Positions 15,862-24,184 of a stretch of DNA of 44,797 nt are shown in pieces. Position numbers and translations under genes: made by a program. Within the stretch, counting starts at the first letter, position 1. The number at the start of each line of letters is the position of its first letter. The stretch is taken from assembly GCA_009773355.1 (NCBI GenBank), contig WRPG01000042.1, positions 1 through 44,797 of the forward strand, given 5' to 3'. Source of the DNA: Limisphaerales bacterium. Lineage in GTDB: Bacteria > Verrucomicrobiota > Verrucomicrobiia > Limisphaerales > SXTU01. The notes beneath the pieces are model-generated. The model saw only the letters and a list, made by a program, of their open reading frames with translations, had not been told where the DNA came from and ran no database searches.

Positions 15862-15930
15862 TCAGGGTTTTTCCACGAGCACGGTGACTTGGTCAAGGCA
15901 TTGGTTCCAGCCGGAGCCGACGGCCAAGGG
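15862..15930 (-). pseudogene. Remnant of an AHSA1/SRPBCC gene (3' end only)
   Basis: The last 22 codons read PLAVGSGWNQCLDQVTVLVE and on to a stop at 15862. A C-terminal W-x-x-x-L-D helix of this kind is typical of AHSA1-type SRPBCC proteins (for example GWNQSLD). Upstream of 15930 the match ends abruptly, and bases 15931-16458 are a patchwork of repeats. The 5' part of the gene has therefore been deleted or displaced. It lies 20 bp from the start of the next SRPBCC gene, in the expected position for an operon partner. Confidence 0.65.
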
Positions 15931-16458
15931 AAGCGGTGCTCATATGCGGTTCAGAGTTCGTGGCCGTCGCGGCTGCCAAAAGGCGGCCGGCGGGCGACCG
16001 ATTTCCAATACAACGAACGAGTCCGGGCAGAAAGGACAGGGAGGATGATTTTCGGTCACGTTTTGGTGAAGCCGCCGAACGCGAAACCCGTGCCGGCGGC
16101 TTGCAACCGCCGCCCGTGGGAAACAACTGTTCGAGGCCGTGACACCGCTCTTTCCGGTCAAGGCGGAGAGGGAGAACGCAGCGCCGCAGCAAGCACGGGA
16201 ATTTTGTGTCGCCCACGCGAAGGTTTCGACTCCTCACCCCGGCCCGCTCCTCGTTCGAGGAGGAGGGGAGAATCTTGTGGGGAACGTCAACCCGGGACGG
16301 TGCCCTGGGCTATCATCTTGCCGCGCTTGCAGCGCTCAGGTTGGTGTTTGTGGCTGGCTTGAGCGGATGCCAGCGGCGGCGCGCCATCACAAAAGCACCG
16401 GAAGGAGGGATTTTTGGCGTAGCCCGGCGGGGAGGCGGGCCGCATCGTCACCCGCACT
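15931..16458. repeat. Gene-free 528 bp mosaic of dispersed repeats
   Basis: No gene is supported here. It holds, in order: a piece related to the 15206-15268 family (16020-16060, with GATGATTTTCGG); a copy of the seven-copy 7-3-7 hairpin (16095-16111, GGCGGCT-tgc-AACCGCC, one unpaired position); a CACCCCGGCCCGCTCCTCG segment with a CTCGTTCGAG palindrome near 16235-16275; and, from about 16280, a sequence of the type GGTGCCCTGGGCTATCATC. The pieces lie end to end without spacers. The window side facing the AHSA1 remnant suggests a recombination scar. Confidence 0.7.
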
Positions 16459-17835
16459 ATGGGCAAAGAATTCAGCATCACGCCGCGCACGGTTCCGCAC
16501 GTCGAGACCAAGTATCGCCGCATCGTCACGCCGGTGCCACATCCGGACTCGGTGCCGACGCTGGAGAAGCTCCGCCAGTTCGAGCCGCAGTCCATGCGCG
16601 GGCAGCCGCCCATCGTGTGGGACCACGCGCAGGATATTTTCGTTTACGACAAATACGGCAACCGCTGGCTCGACTGGTCGAGCGGCGTGCTGGTGACGAA
16701 CGCCGGCCACTGCGCGCCGGAGGTGAAGCGGGCCATCCTCGACCAGGTCAACAGCAACCTGCTGCACAATTACTGCTTCCCCAGCGAGGAGCGCGCGGAG
16801 CTGGCGGGCGAACTCGCGGCGCTCGCGCCGGACGGCTTGAAGAAGGTGTTCCTGCTCACCACCGGCTCGGAGGCGACGGAGTGCGCGATCAAGTTGAGCC
16901 GCGCACACGGCATCAAGGTCGGCGGGCAGAAGAAAATTGGCATCATCGGATGGGAACGTGGCTTCCACGGGCGCACGCTCGGCTCGCAGCAGGCCGGCGG
17001 CATGGCGGGGCAGAAGTCGTGGATTGTGAACGAAGACCCCGCGATCATCACCGCGCCGTTCCCGGACGGTTACTGGCAGCAGGACACGAGCTTTGAGTCG
17101 TTCCTCAAGTCGGTCGCCGCGCGCGGCCTCGAGCCGGAGAACGTCGCGGGCGTCATCATGGAGACGTATCAGGGCGTGGGGCCGGACTTCGCGCCAGTGG
17201 AGTTCGTGCAGCAGCTCCGCGCGTGGTGCGACGCGCACCAGATCGTGCTGACCTTCGACGAGGTGCAGGCGGGCTTCGGGCGCACGGGGAAGTTCTGGGC
17301 GTTCGAGCATTACGGCGTGACGCCAGACCTCATCTGCTGCGGCAAGGGCATCAGCAGCTCGCTGCCGCTCTCGGCGGTTATCGGGCGCGAGAGTGTCATG
17401 GACCAGTTTGGCCCCGGCTCGATGACCAGCACGCACACGGGCAACCCGGTGTGCGTCGCCGCCGCGCTGGCGAGCGTGCGGAAGATTGTCCGCGACAAGC
17501 TGACGGAAAACGCCGCCGCGCTGGAGCCGGTGCTGCTGGCGGGCTTGAAGGCGATTCAAGCGAAGCATCCGAGCGTCATTGGCCACGTGACCGCGCGCGG
17601 ACTGGTCGCGGGAATGCAGACCGTGAAGCCCGGCACGAAGCAGCCCGACCATGACCTCGCGCACGCCATCATCGAGCGTTGCATGTGGAAGGGCCTGCTG
17701 CTCTTCGCGCCCGTCGGCGCGTGGGGCCAGACGGTGAAGATTGCACCGCCGTTGACCATTCCGCGCGAGGCGCTGGAGGAGTCGCTCGCCGTGCTCGCAG
17801 AAGCGACTGATGAAGCCGTCGCCGCGTGCGTCTAA
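16459..17835 (+). CDS. Class III (aspartate/GABA-type) aminotransferase
   Basis: A 458-residue PLP-dependent aminotransferase of class III, cytoplasmic. Key features are LTTGSEATECAIKLSRA (phosphate-binding region), TFDEVQAGFGRTGKFWA with the PLP-pairing Asp 267, and CGKGISSSLPLSAV with the Schiff-base Lys 296. TGNPVCVAAALASV completes the signature. It resembles 4-aminobutyrate/omega-amino acid transaminases; the exact substrate pair cannot be set from sequence. An N-terminal extension of about 45 residues precedes the domain. The gene follows a repeat mosaic and is separated from the PmoA-family gene by 41 bp; no shared pathway is obvious. Confidence 0.92.
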   Translation: MGKEFSITPRTVPHVETKYRRIVTPVPHPDSVPTLEKLRQFEPQSMRGQPPIVWDHAQDIFVYDKYGNRWLDWSSGVLVTNAGHCAPEVKRAILDQVNSNLLHNYCFPSEERAELAGELAALAPDGLKKVFLLTTGSEATECAIKLSRAHGIKVGGQKKIGIIGWERGFHGRTLGSQQAGGMAGQKSWIVNEDPAIITAPFPDGYWQQDTSFESFLKSVAARGLEPENVAGVIMETYQGVGPDFAPVEFVQQLRAWCDAHQIVLTFDEVQAGFGRTGKFWAFEHYGVTPDLICCGKGISSSLPLSAVIGRESVMDQFGPGSMTSTHTGNPVCVAAALASVRKIVRDKLTENAAALEPVLLAGLKAIQAKHPSVIGHVTARGLVAGMQTVKPGTKQPDHDLAHAIIERCMWKGLLLFAPVGAWGQTVKIAPPLTIPREALEESLAVLAEATDEAVAACV

Positions 17836-17876
17836 CGCCGCGTGTTCACCCGCGATTTCGCACCGCCACCCGCCTT

Positions 17877-18872
17877 ATGAAGACCCTGTCCCTCGTTTCC
17901 GCCCTGTTGTTCAGCGCCCTCACCTCGTGGGCGGCTGATGGAGTCAAGCTCACCGACGCCGACGGCCGCGTGCGCGTGGAAATCGGCGGCAAGCTCTTCA
18001 CCGAGTATCATTACCGCGACACGCCGCGCCCGGTGCTCTACCCGGTCATCGGTGCCACGGGCGCGGGCATGACGCGCAATTACCCGATGAAGGAAGTCGA
18101 GGGCGAGACGAAGGACCATCCGCATCACCGGGGCATCCAATGGTCGCACACGCGCATCAACGAGGTGACGACCTGGGGCGAGTCCAAGGCCCGCGATGGC
18201 ACGCCGCCGGGCCGGACGGTGCACCAGAAATTCCTCGAACTCAGCAGCGGCCCGAAGCTCGGCGTGATCCGCAGCGAAAACCAGATTGTCGCCGGCGACG
18301 GCAAGCCGGTCTGCGCCGAGCTGCTGACAATCCGCTTCCACAGCCGCGGCCCCGTGCGCGTCATGGACTACGATGTGGAGCTGCGCGCCACGCACGGCGA
18401 CGTCGTGCTGGGCGACCAGAAGGACGGCGGCATGGCCATCCGCGTGGCCGAGTCCATGCGCGTGGACAAGCCGCTGGCCAAGGGCGAGAAGAAGCCGGCG
18501 GTCGGCGACGGCCACATCGTCCTCAGCAGCGGCGCGCGGGATGGCGAAGCGTGGGGCAAGCGGGCGGCGTGGTGTGATTATTACGGCCCGGTGGAAGGGA
18601 AGATTGCCGGCGTCGCCATCTTCGACCATCCCTCGAACCCGCGTCACCCGACTTGGTGGCACGCGCGGACCTACGGGCTTTGCTCGGCGAACCCCTTCGG
18701 CATCGCGAGCTTTGAGAAGAACCCGGACAAAAACTTTGGCAACATGACCGTGCCCGCCGGGAAGAGCGTGACCTTCCGCTACCGCTTCTACTTCCACGCG
18801 GGCGACGAGAAGCAGGGCAAGGTGGAACAGGAATACGCCGCCTACGTGAAGGAAACCGGCGGCGCGAAGTAG
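17877..18872 (+). CDS. PmoA-family (DUF6807) secreted protein
   Basis: A 331-residue exported protein. The ATG at 17877 starts a signal peptide (MKTLSLVSALLFSALTSWA); the longer reading from 17826 would overlap the aminotransferase. The core holds DHPHHRGIQWSHTRIN, the family's HHRG motif, and later WCDYYGPVEGKIAGVAIFDHP. The family is annotated as PmoA after a misleading similarity; members here are predicted periplasmic proteins with a beta-rich fold and are very frequent in Verrucomicrobiota and Planctomycetota near sugar-degradation genes. No function is established. It ends beside a hairpin shared with the convergent TIGR03067-like gene. Confidence 0.86.
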   Translation: MKTLSLVSALLFSALTSWAADGVKLTDADGRVRVEIGGKLFTEYHYRDTPRPVLYPVIGATGAGMTRNYPMKEVEGETKDHPHHRGIQWSHTRINEVTTWGESKARDGTPPGRTVHQKFLELSSGPKLGVIRSENQIVAGDGKPVCAELLTIRFHSRGPVRVMDYDVELRATHGDVVLGDQKDGGMAIRVAESMRVDKPLAKGEKKPAVGDGHIVLSSGARDGEAWGKRAAWCDYYGPVEGKIAGVAIFDHPSNPRHPTWWHARTYGLCSANPFGIASFEKNPDKNFGNMTVPAGKSVTFRYRFYFHAGDEKQGKVEQEYAAYVKETGGAK

Positions 18873-18884
18873 CCGGGATTACGC

Positions 18885-18950
18885 GGAGCGCCGAGCATTG
18901 CTCGGCTGTTTGTGATTCGCGCGCTGCGGCCGAGCATTGCTCGGCGCTCC
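18885..18950. repeat. Inverted pair of CCGAGCATTGCTCGG hairpins
   Basis: Arms 18885-18905 (GGAGCGCCGAGCATTGCTCGG) and 18930-18950 form an inverted pair, and each arm is also a hairpin by itself (CCGAGC-att-GCTCGG). The element fills the gap between two convergent genes (stops at 18872 and 18952) and could terminate both, though no poly-T tract follows. Confidence 0.85.
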
Positions 18951-18951
18951 A

Positions 18952-19392
18952 CTACTTCTTCTTGTCGAAGACCATGTGGAACTGCACCTGGCGGACGGTG
19001 TAGTAGTCGTCGGGCCGCTTCTGGCCGGGGTTGGCGGCGCACCATTCGAGCTTGCCGTCCTTGAGGCGGTAGATGCCTTGGAAGACGCCAGTGTGGTTCT
19101 TCGTGTTGCCCTTGGCGTCCATCGTCTTCTTCGCGGGGTCGAGGGACAGCGTCTCGCAGTTGCCGAGGCTGACGCCGCCCTTGTCCTTGCATGAAACCAC
19201 CTTGCCGTCCTTGATGGTCAGCTCGGAGATCTGGACCATCGTGGCGGTGCCGCTCTTGCCCTTCCCACCGGGGTTGAGGACGCCGCCGACCCAGGTGCCC
19301 TCGAGTTCCTTGGCCGACTGCGCGAACAGCGGCGTGGCGAGCGTGAGCGTGAGGGCGGAGAGGAGGAGTGATTTGGCGAGGCGGGCTTTCAT
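18952..19392 (-). CDS. TIGR03067-like secreted protein, copy 1
   Basis: A 146-residue exported protein. The signal peptide is MKARLAKSLLLSALTLTLATPLFAQ. The core reads LEGTWVGGVLNP, MVQISELTIKDGKVVSC and VFQGIYRLKDGKLEWC, which is the pattern of the TIGR03067 domain typical of Planctomycetota and Verrucomicrobiota (an L-x-G-T-W start and a G-I-Y-x-L-x-G-x-x-L-x-W-C end). Function unknown. The neighbouring gene upstream is a paralogue with the same order of motifs, so the two arose by tandem duplication. Confidence 0.75.
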   Translation of the reverse strand: MKARLAKSLLLSALTLTLATPLFAQSAKELEGTWVGGVLNPGGKGKSGTATMVQISELTIKDGKVVSCKDKGGVSLGNCETLSLDPAKKTMDAKGNTKNHTGVFQGIYRLKDGKLEWCAANPGQKRPDDYYTVRQVQFHMVFDKKK

Positions 19393-19428
19393 GGCCGGAC
19401 AATGGGAAAGCCGCGTCGTGCTGGCAAC

Positions 19429-19875
19429 TCACTTTTTCGCATCCGTCTTGCGGGTCAAGAGCATGAGAAAATGCCCGTTGCCGATGTTGGTCTTGAACTC
19501 CGTCGGGCGCGTGCGGGCGCGGTCATTGCCCGAGCACCACTTGAGGGTGTTGCCGCTGACCTGGTAGATGCCCTGAAAGGTCTTGCCGCTCGGCTGGCCG
19601 GCAGTGCCGGTGGCGTCAATCGTCCGCACCGCGCCCGCGCCGCCGACGCGATAAGTGCCCGCGCCCATGCTGCGGTTGCCGCCGTCCTTGCAGGTAATCT
19701 GCGCGGCGGTGATGACCATCTCGCTGATGCGCGATTGGCGCTGCGAAGTCTGGCTGCCGTCCCCGTTGACGAGCCAGCCCTCCCAAGTGCCGATGAGCGC
19801 CTTGTCCTGCGCGGAGGCGGACAGGGTGAGGAGGGAGACTGTGGCGGCGGTGAGGAGATGTTTAGCGAGGCTCAT
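19429..19875 (-). CDS. TIGR03067-like secreted protein, copy 2
   Basis: A 148-residue paralogue of the next gene downstream. The signal peptide is MSLAKHLLTAATVSLLTLSASA. It shares LIGTWEGWLVN, SRISEMVITAAQITCKDGG and TFQGIYQVSGNTLKWCSG with the other copy, but identity in between is low. The longest reading goes up to 20109 and overlaps the divergent restriction-modification gene; I chose the ATG at 19875 because a signal peptide starts there. Between 19876 and 20005 lies a short divergent promoter-sized gap. Function unknown. Confidence 0.75.
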   Translation of the reverse strand: MSLAKHLLTAATVSLLTLSASAQDKALIGTWEGWLVNGDGSQTSQRQSRISEMVITAAQITCKDGGNRSMGAGTYRVGGAGAVRTIDATGTAGQPSGKTFQGIYQVSGNTLKWCSGNDRARTRPTEFKTNIGNGHFLMLLTRKTDAKK

Positions 19876-20005
19876 GGCGTTGCAGCGTTGAGGGTTCAGT
19901 GACACCCAAGGCATACGCCTCCCACCGCCGGAGGCAAGTCCGGCGAAGACCTTATCCGGCATGATGTCGCGCATGGCTGCGGGCCGGAGCTTTACGCCCT
20001 GAACA

Positions 20006-23000
20006 ATGTTTGCCAGTCTTTTGCCGATGGCCGCGCACTCCCCGTCACTCGATGACATCGCCCACGACTTGCTCGCGGGAGTCACCGCAGCCGCCGCAGG
20101 CGCACCCAATGAGGCCAGCCTTCGTCACGAGTTGGAGAAAGCCTTGGAACAGGCTTGCCGGAAACTCGGCACGCCGTGGACTCCCTTCCGGCTCGACCTC
20201 ACCCTGCCCACGGCCGACCCGCGCCGGAAGCGATTCGTGGATGTGGCCCACGGCGCGGTCATTATTGAATACGAGCCGCCACGCAGCCTGGCGCGAAGTG
20301 AGCGGGCGGTGGCGCACGCCATCGCGCAGGCGGAGGAATACGCCCGGCTGCTGGCCGGCCACGAGGGTCGGTCGGTGGGCGACTATCAACTGGTAATCTG
20401 GGATGGCTCGCACATCGCGTTCGGTGGCGTTCGCAATGGCGGCCCGGCGTGGTCGGCCCTGGCCGGTTTCTCCATGGCGGGCGCGAAGCGGCTGCTGGGT
20501 GCCCTGAGCCGCCATGGCGTGCCCTTGGTCCATCCCCTGTTGCTGGCGGACATGGCTGGGCCTGAGTCACGGCTGGGAACGGAGTTGATTCCCAAGTTGT
20601 ATCGCGCTGTGCTGGCGGCAGAACGCGCGGACCGAACCAGCAAGACCAAGTTGCTGTATTTCGAGTGGCGGCGGCTTTTTGGACAAGTGGTTGGCATCCA
20701 AACAGACTCGTTGAAGCAGTTGCTCGTCCGCCAAAGCCAGGCGCACAACGAGGACTACGGCGCGAATGTCGCGGCCTATCTGTTTGCCCTGAACACGTTC
20801 ATCGCGCTCGTGGCGAAACTGGTCGCGGCGCTGGCCTTGAAAGGCGCGGCGGAAGACCTGCGGGATGCCGCGTCGCCGGTGCAGGAACGGCTGCGTGTCC
20901 TGGAGAAAGGAGATTTGTTCGCCCAGGCCGGCGTTGCCAACATGCTCAACGGCGATTTCTTCTCGTGGTATCTGGACGACCCGGCCTGGCGCGGGCTGTC
21001 GTCCGGCACCGAGTCGCTCATTGCCGCGCTGGGAAACATCAATTTCGATGTCTCCCAGAAAAGCCCCGACTCGACCCGCGACCTCTTCAAGGGGCTGTAT
21101 CAGTCGTTCGTGCCCCGGGCGCTGCGCCACGCGCTCGGCGAGTTTTACACGCCGGACTGGCTGGCGGCCCATGTGATGAATGAAGCGGGCTGGCAGCGGC
21201 GCGACAGCCTCACCGACCCGACGTGTGGCACGGGAACCTTCCTGCTGGAGGGGCTGCGCCGCCGGCTGACCCACGCGCCCGCCTCCGCCACGGCGGAAGA
21301 ACTGCTCGACGGCCTGCAAGGGATGGACTTGAACCCGCTGGCGGTGCTGGCGGCGCGCGCGTCCATGGTGGTGTTTCTCTCGCAGCGGCTCCGCCCGGGA
21401 GGCGGTTTGCGCCTGCCCATTTATCTCGCGGACGCAATCAATCCGGTGGATTTGGAGGGTGCGGCGTTCAAGCACAGCCTGCACACGGAGAAGGGGCTGT
21501 TCGAGTTCACCGTCCCCAAGGCGCTCGTGACTCATGCCAACTTTTTCGCCTTCTTCACCCGGCTGCGGGAATTGGTTGAAACAGGCCGGACCAGCGCGCA
21601 AATCTTTTCCGTGCTCATGCGGGAGGAAACGGCGGCGGCCCTCTCGGAGGGCGAGCGCGTGCAGTTTCAGGAGACGATTGATTCCCTAGTGCAACTGCAT
21701 GAGCAGGGCTGGAACGGGATTTGGTGCTCCATCCTGGCCGACCGTTTCGCCGCCGGCGCGCTGCCGCCGGCCGACTTTGTCTGCGGCAACCCGCCGTGGG
21801 TCAAGTGGAGCCACCTTCCGCCTGACTATGCCGCGTTCATCAAGAAGAGGTGCCTGCAACTGGGCGTGTTCAGCGAGGACAAATGGGTGGGCGGCATCGA
21901 GTCGGACATTTCCACCGTCGTGACCTACGTCGCCGCCGAACGCTGGCTCAAGCGTGGCGGCACGCTCGCGTTCCTCATCACCGGCACCGTCTTCGCCAAC
22001 GAGTCCAGCCAGGGCTTCCGCCGGTTTGAAATCGCGCGCCTGAAGCTGCCGATGGCGGTGACGCGTGTGGAAGATTTCAGCGAGGTCGCCCCGTTTGAAG
22101 GCGTGAGCAACCACGCCGCCCTCCTGATGTTCCGCACCGGGACCGCCACCCGCTTCCCCGTGACATATCGCTGGTGGAAGCCCGCCGGAGCACCTGGCCA
22201 GCCCAAGCGCAGCTATGCCAGTGCTGAGGAATTTGTCCTGCAAGCCAGCCAGTTCGACGACCTAGCCGCGCCGGTGCCGGGCACCGATGCCGGCCCCTGG
22301 CTCAAGGGCACCCGTGCGCAACACGAGACGTGGCAGCACCTGTTCGTGCCCGGCACGCATGAGTATGTCGCTCGCAAAGGTATCACCACGGATGCGAATG
22401 GCATCTTCTTCGTGCGCGTGCTGGACACCGACCGGACGCGCGGCCTTGCCCAGATTGAAAATGACCCTTCGCTTGGCAAACGGGAGGACATCGCCCGCGT
22501 CCGGGCCGGCGTCGAAACCGAGCATCTCTTCCCCTTGCTCCGCGGCCGGGGCGTGACCGCGTTCAAGGCCCAGCCCGACCCGGACCATGTCGTGCTCGTC
22601 CCGCAGCGTGGAATGCACGGAAACCCCAAGCTGGACACCGAGTATCCGGCGACGCATCGCTTTCTCCGGCGGTTTCAGCGCGTGCTCGAACAGCGCTCCA
22701 GCCTCCGCCGGTTTCAGAAGGGACAGGCTTGGTGGTCGCTCTGGAGCACGGGTGCCTATTCGTTTGCCCGCTACAAAGTGGCCTGGCGTGAAATGCCGGG
22801 TGGCCGGTTCGCTGCTGCCATCGTCGCGCCGGTGCGGCATCCGCAGGTGGGAACCAAGCTCGTGGTGCTCGACCACAAACTTTATTTTGTCCCCTGCGCG
22901 AGTCTGCGCGAGGCCGCGTATCTGACCGCTTTGCTGAACGCCCCAATCGTTTCAGAGGCCATCTCCGCCTATGCCGCCCAACTGAGCCTCGGCGTCAGCG

Positions 23001-23161
23001 TGGTCGAATATCTGGCCCTGCCGACTTTCAACGCGAAGGATGCGACGCATCGGGCCTTGGTCTCGCAAGGCTTGCGCTTGACCAAAAAGTTGGGCGAACC
23101 AACTCTGGCGGAATGGGCGGAACTTGATTCTTTGGCGCGCATCGCCTTCTCCCTGCCCTGA
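20006..23161 (+). CDS. Type IIG restriction-modification-like protein (Eco57I-like)
   Basis: A 1051-residue fusion-type protein that stands alone. The N-terminal domain (about residues 70-125) has a PD-(D/E)xK-like arrangement: Asp 79 (FVDVAHG) and IIEYEPP with Glu 88 and Glu 90, where most nucleases have Lys at the last place. A helical spacer follows. The N6-adenine methyltransferase domain has motif I as LTDPTCGTGTFLLEGL (Asp 404 onward) and motif IV as NPPW (595-598). The last 350 residues would hold the target-recognition region (SVVEYLALPT near the end). If active, it cuts and methylates the same site in one polypeptide. The start could also be the ATG at 20027. The gene has no separate S or R subunit beside it, typical of a mobile single-gene system. 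Confidence 0.85.
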   Translation: MFASLLPMAAHSPSLDDIAHDLLAGVTAAAAGAPNEASLRHELEKALEQACRKLGTPWTPFRLDLTLPTADPRRKRFVDVAHGAVIIEYEPPRSLARSERAVAHAIAQAEEYARLLAGHEGRSVGDYQLVIWDGSHIAFGGVRNGGPAWSALAGFSMAGAKRLLGALSRHGVPLVHPLLLADMAGPESRLGTELIPKLYRAVLAAERADRTSKTKLLYFEWRRLFGQVVGIQTDSLKQLLVRQSQAHNEDYGANVAAYLFALNTFIALVAKLVAALALKGAAEDLRDAASPVQERLRVLEKGDLFAQAGVANMLNGDFFSWYLDDPAWRGLSSGTESLIAALGNINFDVSQKSPDSTRDLFKGLYQSFVPRALRHALGEFYTPDWLAAHVMNEAGWQRRDSLTDPTCGTGTFLLEGLRRRLTHAPASATAEELLDGLQGMDLNPLAVLAARASMVVFLSQRLRPGGGLRLPIYLADAINPVDLEGAAFKHSLHTEKGLFEFTVPKALVTHANFFAFFTRLRELVETGRTSAQIFSVLMREETAAALSEGERVQFQETIDSLVQLHEQGWNGIWCSILADRFAAGALPPADFVCGNPPWVKWSHLPPDYAAFIKKRCLQLGVFSEDKWVGGIESDISTVVTYVAAERWLKRGGTLAFLITGTVFANESSQGFRRFEIARLKLPMAVTRVEDFSEVAPFEGVSNHAALLMFRTGTATRFPVTYRWWKPAGAPGQPKRSYASAEEFVLQASQFDDLAAPVPGTDAGPWLKGTRAQHETWQHLFVPGTHEYVARKGITTDANGIFFVRVLDTDRTRGLAQIENDPSLGKREDIARVRAGVETEHLFPLLRGRGVTAFKAQPDPDHVVLVPQRGMHGNPKLDTEYPATHRFLRRFQRVLEQRSSLRRFQKGQAWWSLWSTGAYSFARYKVAWREMPGGRFAAAIVAPVRHPQVGTKLVVLDHKLYFVPCASLREAAYLTALLNAPIVSEAISAYAAQLSLGVSVVEYLALPTFNAKDATHRALVSQGLRLTKKLGEPTLAEWAELDSLARIAFSLP

Positions 23162-23204
23162 GCCGAATCCGCCCAAGCCACCAGGTCTGCGGCGTGCCGG
23201 TGGT

Positions 23205-24089
23205 CTAACTTGCCTTCACTTCCGCAATCAGCTTCTCCAGCCGCCGGCCATACTCGATGAAGTTCGCGCAGACATCCGCGTCGTTCGTCACCTTCGAGCC
23301 GGCATCGTGGAAGACCACGACCATGTGCGGCTCGATGCTGATGCCGGCGTCGTAGCCGCGCGCGAAGGCGTCGGCGAGGATGCGGCGCACCTGGCCCTGG
23401 CCTTCGCCGGGCCAGTTGTAGTCGGCGTCGTTCTTGGCCGGGTTCCACGTCGCGTCCTTCACATGGATGTGCGCGACATGATCACGGACGGTGGTCCAGA
23501 ATTCCCACGCGTTCTGGCGCGGCCACGGCTGCGGGAGCTGACGGTCGGGATTGAAGATGGGATTGGCGGTGTCGAAGACCCACTTGAGGCCGGGGCACTT
23601 GTCCAGCATCTCCAGCGCGTGCGCGCTGCTCATGCCGCCGTAGTTCATGCAGTTCTCGTGGACGGGCGTGAGGCCGGCGTCGGTGAACATCTTCGTCACC
23701 TCCCGCACGCGTTCGAAGACCACGGGTGGCGTGATGGCGTCGGTGTCCTTGGGCTTGAAGGACATGATGCGGACGAACTTGGTGCCGAGCTTCTGCATCC
23801 GGGGAATCGCGCGGCGCACCTCGCCCAGCGTCACGTCGAAGGGCGTCTCGACGGTCTTGGCCCAGTTCATGATGGTGGAGCCGAAGCAATACACGCCGAG
23901 GCCCGCCTCCTGAATCTTCGCGGCGGCAAGGTCAAACGCGGCCTCGGGAATCTCGTGGAAGTTCGCCTTCGGGAAGCCCGGCACCTCCACGCCGCGCATC
24001 TCGATGTGCTTCCAGCCTAGTTCCTTCGCGGCCTTGATTTGAAAATCCAGTGCGCCGCCCGCTTCATCGCCAATTCCCATCAGGTGCAT
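23205..24089 (-). CDS. Sugar phosphate isomerase/epimerase-like TIM barrel
   Basis: A 294-residue protein of the AP-endonuclease-2 / xylose-isomerase-like TIM-barrel family (GWKHIEMRG, VHENCMNYGG, HVAHIHVKDA, GYDAGISIEPH). The conserved metal-binding pattern of Glu-Asp-His-Glu is recognisable through VHEN, FDTANP, HIHVKD and SIEPH. Such proteins isomerise or epimerise sugars, or act as 3-keto-sugar epimerases or lyases. No signal peptide: cytoplasmic. It is the last gene of the long minus-strand block and lies 95 bp downstream of the DUF1552 gene. In context it could handle the sugar product of the block; that is inference. Confidence 0.86.
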   Translation of the reverse strand: MHLMGIGDEAGGALDFQIKAAKELGWKHIEMRGVEVPGFPKANFHEIPEAAFDLAAAKIQEAGLGVYCFGSTIMNWAKTVETPFDVTLGEVRRAIPRMQKLGTKFVRIMSFKPKDTDAITPPVVFERVREVTKMFTDAGLTPVHENCMNYGGMSSAHALEMLDKCPGLKWVFDTANPIFNPDRQLPQPWPRQNAWEFWTTVRDHVAHIHVKDATWNPAKNDADYNWPGEGQGQVRRILADAFARGYDAGISIEPHMVVVFHDAGSKVTNDADVCANFIEYGRRLEKLIAEVKAS

Positions 24090-24184
24090 AGTGTGTCTTT
24101 CTGTTCACGGGATTAACTCACAGGTCGGCGCGGCAACTCAAGTGCGCCGTGGCGGCAGGCGGCCCGCCCGCCGTGCGCCGCTGT

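Noticed and set aside
16283-16458. 5' part of a lipoprotein gene suggested by GLSGCQ in one frame
   Set aside because: The lipobox-like segment lies in the repeat mosaic and runs into the aminotransferase gene in another frame.
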